Shown piece after piece: positions 26,555 through 32,637 of a stretch of DNA of 32,637 nucleotides. The DNA is from Kangiellaceae bacterium (lineage in GTDB: Bacteria > Pseudomonadota > Gammaproteobacteria > Enterobacterales > Kangiellaceae). Under the pieces are notes generated by a model. That model was given only the letters and a program-made list of their open reading frames with translations, was not told where the DNA came from and ran no database searches. A program made the translations under genes and the position numbers. The stretch covers positions 1 to 32,637 of the forward strand of contig JADGFG010000032.1 in assembly GCA_016743995.1 (NCBI GenBank). The letters are read 5' to 3'. Every line of letters begins with the position of its first letter. Positions within the stretch are counted from its first letter, which is position 1.

Positions 26555-29050
26555 TTATGCTTTGACCAGAACGGTTTTTGAATGTGATAACAGAATAAAA
26601 GCAACCGCCATTAAAATGATAGCGATGGCAATCGTTACCATATGTTGATTATTGATGCTGCCGTCATTTTGTAGAAGAAAAAAGGTAGCTATCGAAGGCC
26701 CCATTACATGACCTAATCTTTCAAGGAATCGATAGGCTGCTGCGACTGTGGAGCGCCCAATCTGATTTGCGCTCTGGCAAGTCACAATGTATGAAATCAC
26801 CGGAGCATGGATAAGTCCTTGAAATATTCCAAGCATTAATATTCCCGAAAGGATCAGAACCATCTCATTTGAATCTGGTAACCAGCCTTGCGCACTGATT
26901 AATAACAGTCCAATACCGCTTCCAACACAACCGGAAAAAAGAACCCATTCTGTACGCTTAAAAAGCTGACTCATTTCTGCCAGTATTTTTGTTGTGAACA
27001 AAACGCCTATATAATAAAAAAGCAGTATCTGACCAATGGTATCAGTGCTTAGTTCTTTGCTTCTTAGCATGATTGGCATGATGAGAATGAGTACGCCAGT
27101 AAAGAGAGCCTTGGCAGGAAAGCCAACTAATAAAAACGTACGTAAAATCAATTTGTCCTGTAATAGTTGACCAAGTTGTAATTTTGGGGAGGATTTTTTT
27201 ATAAGGTCTGATGAGGTGTCAGATTGTTTGATGTCTTTAACCATAATTAACGTATAAATCAGACAACAGGTACCTACAAGTGCCCCTGCGAGGAAAGTTG
27301 TTACTTCCCCCAGAATGGGCATAATCAAACCACCAATAGCTGCTCCAGAAATCATGCTGACGTTATAACCTATTACTATCTGGTCACTACATTTGATACC
27401 TTTATATTCATTTTCTATCGCAAGTAAATAGGATTGAACAGAAATAAATAGCAACCCCTGGCCAATGCCTGCAACGGCACGGAGAATGAGAATCAGCCAG
27501 ACGGATTCTGCTGTATAAAGACTAGCCAGAGCAACAACGGAAATTAATAACCCAGCTAATATCATTCGTTTATGGCTATGCTGTTCGGCCCACCGGCCGG
27601 CAGGTATCAGGGTGATAGCAAAGAAAATGAAATAAATACCAAATGCAAGTGACACTGAGTAACCACTGTCTCGAAAAATATCGCTAAAATAAGAGGGAAG
27701 AAAAGATATATTGATGGCTTCAATAAGTGTTCCTAGCGCAAAGACTGGCTTTATAATCTGTAAAGCAAGCGGTTGTTTTAATTGGTGTTTTTTATTTTTC
27801 TTTCTATTTGAAAATTCTACCTGAGGACTATCAATTTTGTTTTTTAGTGGAGACTGGCGCTGCTCTCCAACTTTTGAAGATCTCTGTTTTCTGGTTTGTG
27901 CCTGTACAGAAAGCAAAACGTTTAGAATGATATTAGATATGAGGCTGGATGCCAAAAATAGAACGAGTATATTTCGAGTTGCTCGCCAGAGCTTGTTATA
28001 GATTTTAACCCATGGTGTCAGTACTAATAAAGTATAATCTGATTTTCCGAGTGGCAGACAACTATTAATAAATTGATCGCTAGTGGGATTTAATTTATAA
28101 GAATCGCAGGGGGGTGAATTAAGCGAAACGGGTAAATTGAAGTCCTCATAATTTTCGGCAAGCGAACTGCTGACAACATTGTTTTGTTTAATCAGATAGA
28201 TATGACTGATATCATTGCTTTTTTTGCGATATTCTTCTAATAATTGTTTGAATCCACTCAGGTCATCATAAAGGTCAAAGCCGAGCTCCAACGGAGTATC
28301 CAGTCGCTCTGAAAGTGAGTAAGCTAGTGAGTGAGACTGTTGCTTAATACTCTTACTATAGAGCTGTAACATATTGGTGACAATAACTATCCCGATAACC
28401 AGAAAACACAAATGATAGATTGCTTTTTGAACAACTTCTGCATTTGCGGGCAGAATATTTTTACAGAACAAGATTATGAAGGGTGTGAATATTACAATTA
28501 AAATTGAAGTACTGATTATCTTGTTAAACCTGAAACTAATTTCCTGTGTAAATATATTGGCTGTCGGTGTGATTTTTAGCTGACCAACAGTAGTAAACTT
28601 ATTGCTTAAATTCATTGTGATCTGGTAGTCGACTGCTTTTCCAGGCATAAAAAGTATGGAACGCCAGTCAATGTTAAGTGATTTATTCAGCATTTCGTCG
28701 TTATTATTACAATTTAATGCGACAGTCGATTTATTTTCCGGCGAAATGGTTTTGTTCTGGCTATTTATTTTTCCAGTTTGATATCCTGGTACAATAATAA
28801 CTTGATTAATTTGTTCGCTTTTTTGGGATAGTTCAAGTGCTCGTTGTTTGAACCCTTTAAACTCCAGGGGAACACCCAGTTTTAGATTGGTCTCTATAGA
28901 ACTCTTTAATAGCTCCGCCTGGTTGCATAAATTATTAAACTGTATGGCAGGGTAAACACGGTAACATTCACCTATGCCAATAAATACGAGTAAACTGATA
29001 GATAATGCTAGAACAAAATGAATTGGAATTGCTTTATTCAGTAATTTCAC
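26555..29050 (-). CDS. MFS transporter with two fused periplasmic sensor-like domains
   Basis: An 831-residue membrane protein twice the size of a normal MFS carrier. Residues 8-28 are a helix, 31-175 a first periplasmic region, then helices at about 178-198 and 210-230, a second periplasmic region at 231-355, a helix at 358-382, and a polar cytoplasmic linker. A complete MFS unit of about 400 residues follows (432-831; motif-A-like GRWAEQHSHKR, motif GIGQGLLFISVQ). The two periplasmic parts resemble each other (LKLGVPLEFKGFKQ with LDTPLELGFDLYDDLSGFKQ), as in tandem sensor domains. The start is GTG overlapping the ATP-grasp stop by four bases. A ligand-gated exporter is plausible; this is inference. 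Confidence 0.85.
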   Translation of the reverse strand: MKLLNKAIPIHFVLALSISLLVFIGIGECYRVYPAIQFNNLCNQAELLKSSIETNLKLGVPLEFKGFKQRALELSQKSEQINQVIIVPGYQTGKINSQNKTISPENKSTVALNCNNNDEMLNKSLNIDWRSILFMPGKAVDYQITMNLSNKFTTVGQLKITPTANIFTQEISFRFNKIISTSILIVIFTPFIILFCKNILPANAEVVQKAIYHLCFLVIGIVIVTNMLQLYSKSIKQQSHSLAYSLSERLDTPLELGFDLYDDLSGFKQLLEEYRKKSNDISHIYLIKQNNVVSSSLAENYEDFNLPVSLNSPPCDSYKLNPTSDQFINSCLPLGKSDYTLLVLTPWVKIYNKLWRATRNILVLFLASSLISNIILNVLLSVQAQTRKQRSSKVGEQRQSPLKNKIDSPQVEFSNRKKNKKHQLKQPLALQIIKPVFALGTLIEAINISFLPSYFSDIFRDSGYSVSLAFGIYFIFFAITLIPAGRWAEQHSHKRMILAGLLISVVALASLYTAESVWLILILRAVAGIGQGLLFISVQSYLLAIENEYKGIKCSDQIVIGYNVSMISGAAIGGLIMPILGEVTTFLAGALVGTCCLIYTLIMVKDIKQSDTSSDLIKKSSPKLQLGQLLQDKLILRTFLLVGFPAKALFTGVLILIMPIMLRSKELSTDTIGQILLFYYIGVLFTTKILAEMSQLFKRTEWVLFSGCVGSGIGLLLISAQGWLPDSNEMVLILSGILMLGIFQGLIHAPVISYIVTCQSANQIGRSTVAAAYRFLERLGHVMGPSIATFFLLQNDGSINNQHMVTIAIAIILMAVAFILLSHSKTVLVKA

Positions 29051-30210
29051 GCAACAAGTCCATTATGTAATAATTTTTCAAAATAGTCGGCGCGAGAGAT
29101 TTGTGATTTTTCAATCATGTTTGCAACCAGGCTAAAAATCATATCATCGTATTGAACCGATTGTTCTGCTAATCCCATGGCAATAAGACTTGATACGTCT
29201 TTATGTGGATATTTAAGATCGGGTTTGGGGTTTGCTTCCAGTATATTTAATTGACCGGAACAGTCTCGGCGGACATCTAGTCGTACCAGACAGTTCAGGT
29301 TTAATGATTTATAGACTTTTATTGCCAGCTCGTTCAACTCTCTGATGGTGTCTGCCTCGGTAGAAAAGTCTAGTATTCTCACCCGATCATTATTTACGGG
29401 TTGTTTATCCATTGAAACAAAAATGGGATGCCCGTCTAACTGCCGTTCAAAATGAGCGAAACAAAAAGGTCCTTCGTTTATAACCTGAAGTTGGCGAAGA
29501 AGCGGGTCGTTGGCACTATACATGGTTCCCATAACAGCAACACAATATTCTTCGCCAGAAAGATACTGCTCAATTAAAATACTATTTCTGGTTTGCTCAT
29601 AAACTTTTACCGCCAATTGATGAATGTCTTCATGTCTGTATGCAATATGAATATGGTTTGATGCACGCCCGCACACCGGTTTAACGACAACAGGTAGTTC
29701 TGATTGTGGGAATATCTGATTAAAGCCAGGTAAATTGGTTACTTTACAGCTCATTTCTGGATGCCAGAGTATGGAGGGAGCGGTTGCCAGTCCAATTCCG
29801 TTAAGAAATGTTTTAAACAAATACTTCTGGTCCATAAGAGCTGCATTTAATGGTGTGTGTCCTATATAAGGAATTCCCAGACTTTCGAGTATTGCTGCAG
29901 CGTGGCAAGCGCTGTCGTAACCTTGTACTCCTGCGCTATTAATCCATACGAGGTCTATTTTATACTTTTCCAGATTGCTGGAGAAATGCCTGTTTTCTTC
30001 TAACAAGAAAATATTAGTGAAGCCACAGCGATGTAATGCATCGCTGATATCCATTGCGACCTGTCGATAACTTTTCCAGCATCGAGGGTTGAAACTTCTG
30101 TTAACGACGGTTCCCTGCCTGTCAGGATCACCTGCGTAGACGACAGCAATATTAAGCTGGTCCCTTAAGTTTTTGATTATTTCTAATGAGTTTGATAATG
30201 GATAGGTCAC
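29047..30210 (-). CDS. ATP-grasp ligase of the D-Ala-D-Ala ligase type
   Basis: A 387-residue cytoplasmic enzyme that should join a carboxylate to an amine with ATP. The N-terminal lobe ends with LESLGIPYIGHTPLNAALMD, the ddl-type pattern before the ATP-binding lobe. PVVVKPVCGRASNHIHI and ILIEQYLSGEEYCVAVMG are the phosphate- and adenine-binding strands. The metal site is RLDVR followed by LEANPKPDL with Asp, Glu and Asn. It is far from the housekeeping Ddl enzymes and has no cell-wall neighbours, so a specialised amide or dipeptide product is more likely. The start is GTG at 30208-30210. It is the first gene of a four-gene operon with 4-base overlaps or small gaps. Confidence 0.85.
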   Translation of the reverse strand: MTYPLSNSLEIIKNLRDQLNIAVVYAGDPDRQGTVVNRSFNPRCWKSYRQVAMDISDALHRCGFTNIFLLEENRHFSSNLEKYKIDLVWINSAGVQGYDSACHAAAILESLGIPYIGHTPLNAALMDQKYLFKTFLNGIGLATAPSILWHPEMSCKVTNLPGFNQIFPQSELPVVVKPVCGRASNHIHIAYRHEDIHQLAVKVYEQTRNSILIEQYLSGEEYCVAVMGTMYSANDPLLRQLQVINEGPFCFAHFERQLDGHPIFVSMDKQPVNNDRVRILDFSTEADTIRELNELAIKVYKSLNLNCLVRLDVRRDCSGQLNILEANPKPDLKYPHKDVSSLIAMGLAEQSVQYDDMIFSLVANMIEKSQISRADYFEKLLHNGLVA

Positions 30211-30966
30211 TTTCTTATCTCGTCAGTTAAATTAGAAGAATAGTTTTAAAATATAATGTAACTATTTACAAGATTTACTAAGGGGATAGATATCAAAATT
30301 CATCCCTGGTATCGCTTAGGTTCCCTTGGAATAAACGTGGCATAGCCTGATAGCAATTTATTATTCAAATAATCAGGCAGAATTCAATAGTTACATTCAC
30401 AACATCGCTGTAAACGGTTATTGGCAAAGTAAATGTGGTTAGAGCATCTGGCTAAAAATTGAATTTTTTTTATTATAGTAATCTTCGATATTATAGTTCT
30501 TCTTAAGATTTATAATATGTAGTCTTTTTTGAAATACTTTTCAAACAGAGATTGATATGCAAGGCTGTTTTTTTTATTTTTATATCAAATTCAATATAAA
30601 AGTGACTGTCAAATTAAAGTTTATAGACAGGCAGGTAACTGTATAAAAATGAAGCATCAAATGTTATAGGACGAGTATCTGGTATTACCCAATTTAACCT
30701 GAATAAATGGAATTATCGATTACACCAAAAAATATTTTAGACATAAATCTAACATTAGACTAGATTGACCTTAACTATAGTTCTTTTAGAGCGTCTGGTT
30801 TGATTGAAATCTATATAATTTCTCTGCTGTATTTCTCCAGATATGAAAATGAGTCAGGTGTTTGCTTACAATAAGTTGTACCAGGTAGTTGTTGACCATA
30901 ATCTTGCTTTATGCTTTGAACAGATTTTTGTTAAAAATGACATTTTAATCTGGAGTCAATTTTATT
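30211..30966. other. Large divergent control region between the operon and the LuxR gene
   Basis: This 756-base, very AT-rich gap separates the minus-strand operon from the plus-strand regulator and must hold both promoters. I find no open frame worth calling and no clear operator. Its size is large for two divergent genes, so an unlisted small RNA or a long leader remains possible. Confidence 0.45.
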
Positions 30967-31608
30967 ATGCAGGTCTTAATTATTGATGAGCACCCTTTGT
31001 ATTGTTCGGGGTTGGCAACGGTAATTCAGGATTGTTTTTCTGGTTTAAGTGTAATGACCGAAACAAATCTTGGTAATGGTTACAGGGCATGTACTGAATT
31101 TAAGTCCTCAATTGAACTGGTATTGCTCGGACTCGATTGTGCCGATGTTAATAAGTACCCAGTCTTAAGTTATCTCATCCAACCGGCATGTCGTTTTCAG
31201 CTGGTTGTTTTTCCATCTTTTGAAAACATTAATTCGTATAAATTTTTAATTAGCTACGGTGTGAAAGGCATTATCCCCAAGTATTACTCAATGTTCGAAA
31301 TAATGAGTGCTTTTAAAGAAATTACCAGTGGGCGTATTCATATTCCTCCCACAGCAAAAGAGGTGCTCATTGATTATTTGAGAAACACTGATGCTCACAA
31401 TAAATTACTAAAAAAATTAAGAGTTACCAAACGCCAGGTTGAAGTTCTGGAATTGATGGAAAAAAATATGTCTAATGATCAGATTGCACATACATTGGCT
31501 ATTAGTATGGCGACCGTAAAAACACATATCAATAAGCTATTCAGAGCTCTGGAGGTGACGTGTAGAACCGAATGCATAAAACGTTCGTATGAGCTGGGAG
31601 TGCTGTAA
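30967..31608 (+). CDS. LuxR/NarL-type regulator with a degenerate receiver
   Basis: A 213-residue DNA-binding protein with the response-regulator layout. The receiver (1-115) opens with LIIDEHPLYCSGL and keeps Lys105 in GIIPKYY, but the acceptor position reads LVLLGLDCAD, so the phospho-acceptor Asp is Gly55. It is therefore probably controlled without phosphorylation. The LuxR helix-turn-helix covers 152-213: TKRQVEVLELMEKNMSNDQI, ISMATVKTHINKLFRAL. No kinase lies beside it. The ATG follows GGAG by about 11 bases. It sits between the divergent ATP-grasp operon and the Pvc16-type gene, and could control either. Confidence 0.88.
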   Translation: MQVLIIDEHPLYCSGLATVIQDCFSGLSVMTETNLGNGYRACTEFKSSIELVLLGLDCADVNKYPVLSYLIQPACRFQLVVFPSFENINSYKFLISYGVKGIIPKYYSMFEIMSAFKEITSGRIHIPPTAKEVLIDYLRNTDAHNKLLKKLRVTKRQVEVLELMEKNMSNDQIAHTLAISMATVKTHINKLFRALEVTCRTECIKRSYELGVL

Positions 31609-31933
31609 ACATTTGGACTCTAGTTTAAATTTTGATCAGACCTTTATCTATGTTTGTAGATAAAGCAAGCCTTGATTAACATTAAAATCAACCCTGGGGT
31701 TGATTCGAAATACAAAATTTACCAGTAAACTTATTATCAGTAATATTTAAGTAAGAATAAAATTTATGCGCTTCTGGATAAAATGTCAATGAACTTAAAA
31801 TCATAACCATCCAGAATAAATAGTGGTATTACCAGTCAGTTCGTAAATCTTGTAGTTCACCCGGTAGTAGTGAATATTCAACTCGTGTGTTAAGTCGTCG
31901 AACGGAATAATAACAACCGTAGAGGTCAGTGCA
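31609..31933. other. Gap between the regulator and the Pvc16-type gene
   Basis: A 325-base gap without a gene. A 9-bp hairpin (CTTTATCTA at 31642-31650 with TAGATAAAG at 31657-31665) lies after the regulator but has no U run. An 8-bp inverted repeat follows at 31687-31704 (listed separately). The promoter of the Pvc16-type gene probably lies between 31700 and 31900. Confidence 0.5.
31687..31704. promoter_or_regulatory. Palindrome ahead of the Pvc16-type gene, candidate operator
   Basis: ATCAACCC and GGGTTGAT form a perfect 8-bp inverted repeat around a TG centre. LuxR-type dimers bind such sites and the regulator gene lies immediately upstream, but the regulatory role is inference only; the hairpin could also be part of a terminator. 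Confidence 0.35.
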
Positions 31934-32506
31934 TTGTTGGATATTGCATTAAAAACGATAACAAAAAAATTGAATCAATCCATGAGGCAATCATTCGAGC
32001 TTGATGAAGATGTTGTTGTTCTGTCCGCACCATTTGATCCTGGCGGTAGTGTTGCACGTGAAGTTAACAATAAGATAGTTGTTTTTTTAGCCAACATCAG
32101 TAAGGATACCCTGCCCACACAAAATAGTTACACCATGCTGGATAAGCGTTCTGGCTTACAAACGGCATCTCCATTATTTTTAAACCTGCATGTTATGGTG
32201 GCAGCTTGTTTTGATTCTGCAAGATATCAGGAATCTCTAAAATTTACATCACATGCCATTCGTTATTTTCAGGAAAATCCGATAATCGACAGAAATACCA
32301 ATCCTGAGCTTGAAGACGGTCTCGACAAACTGGTACTGGATATTGAAAATGTCGCTGCACATGAACTAAGCAATTTATGGGGCATTCTCGGGAGTCGCTA
32401 TTTACCTTCTGTTTTATATAAAGTACGAATGGTTGTAATTAATAATAATGCTGTTACTCGACGAAATATTAAAACAACTACACCTGAAACCAGAGTAGGG
32501 GCTTGA
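31934..32506 (+). CDS. DUF4255/Pvc16-type protein of a contractile injection system
   Basis: A 190-residue protein matching the DUF4255 (Pvc16 N-terminal) family. The match rests on SPLFLNLHVMVAACFDS, YQESLKFTSHAIRYFQENP and HELSNLWGILGSRYLPSVLYK, the ordered motifs of that family. In Photorhabdus PVC and Serratia Afp particles the Pvc16/Afp16 protein caps the tail tube and sheath and sets their length. The start is TTG at 31934 with AGAGG about eight bases upstream; an alternative in-frame TTG follows directly. It is the last gene in view, on the plus strand, so an eCIS structural operon should continue to the right. Identity is strong; the rest of the locus is inference. Confidence 0.9.
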   Translation: MLDIALKTITKKLNQSMRQSFELDEDVVVLSAPFDPGGSVAREVNNKIVVFLANISKDTLPTQNSYTMLDKRSGLQTASPLFLNLHVMVAACFDSARYQESLKFTSHAIRYFQENPIIDRNTNPELEDGLDKLVLDIENVAAHELSNLWGILGSRYLPSVLYKVRMVVINNNAVTRRNIKTTTPETRVGA

Positions 32507-32593
32507 ACAACGGCAGGTTGATGCAAATGAATACAGGCGTAAGCTTAGACACATTGTATACAGACAAACGATAGTTTCGGTAAATGACAAGAT

Positions 32594-32637
32594 GTTTATA
32601 GAATGGTTTATAGAATGGTTTATAGAATGGTTTATAG
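32594..32637. repeat. 12-bp tandem repeat running off the window edge
   Basis: GTTTATAGAATG is repeated perfectly, 3.7 copies in 44 bases up to the end. The period is a multiple of three, and an ATG at 32592 opens a frame reading MFIEWFIEW, but this is probably non-coding spacer. Confidence 0.85.

Noticed and set aside
32592-32637. Start of a gene made of FIEW repeats at the right edge
   Set aside because: The frame follows simply from the 12-bp repeat and has no convincing ribosome site.
1-32637. CRISPR array, tRNA, rRNA or complete insertion sequence
   Set aside because: I saw no regularly spaced repeats, no cloverleaf-like genes, no rRNA segments and no transposase with matching ends.

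Overview
The window looks like chromosomal DNA of an AT-rich gammaproteobacterium, probably marine (Oceanospirillales-like). This rests on the close match of the pyruvate kinase to the PykA type, on the Bcp and HtpG proteins, and on a clear sigma-32 type promoter. The lineage is inferred from protein resemblance only.

Region 1 (1-5600) is housekeeping. On the minus strand lie pyruvate kinase, a Bcp-type peroxiredoxin and the 5' part of a PIN-PhoH ATPase. On the plus strand lies htpG with its own heat-shock promoter and a strong terminator.

Region 2 (5600-17400) is accessory and rich in exported proteins. It holds a very large secreted metzincin-type protease with five fibronectin III repeats, a decayed leucine-rich-repeat gene, a secreted HSL-type esterase, a ricin-B-like secreted protein, a small secreted protein broken by a one-base frameshift, a periplasmic protein with duplicated alpha-helical repeats, an ABC half-transporter and a second secreted alpha/beta hydrolase.

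Region 3 (17500-23760) is all on the minus strand. A MASE1-CHASE histidine kinase is followed 12 bases later by a receiver-GGDEF-EAL protein, forming a two-component/c-di-GMP pair. Next to it is a gamma-glutamyltransferase gene whose lipoprotein leader is cut off by an in-frame TAA and whose 3' end carries an uninterrupted 19-base A tract.

Region 4 (24100-32637) is the most unusual. A tightly coupled four-gene minus-strand operon encodes, in order, a D-Ala-D-Ala-ligase-like ATP-grasp enzyme, an 831-residue MFS transporter with two periplasmic sensor-like regions fused to its front, an orphan ABC-type substrate-binding protein, and a four-helix membrane protein with a coiled coil. Divergent from it is a LuxR-type regulator whose receiver lacks the phospho-acceptor Asp. 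The last gene is a DUF4255/Pvc16-type protein, a hallmark of extracellular contractile injection systems (PVC/Afp-like), so an eCIS locus probably continues past the right edge.

The ATP-grasp/sensor-MFS/SBP/membrane-protein operon beside a regulator and an eCIS gene is the best candidate for an undescribed system. Its substrate and any link to the eCIS are not visible in the sequence.
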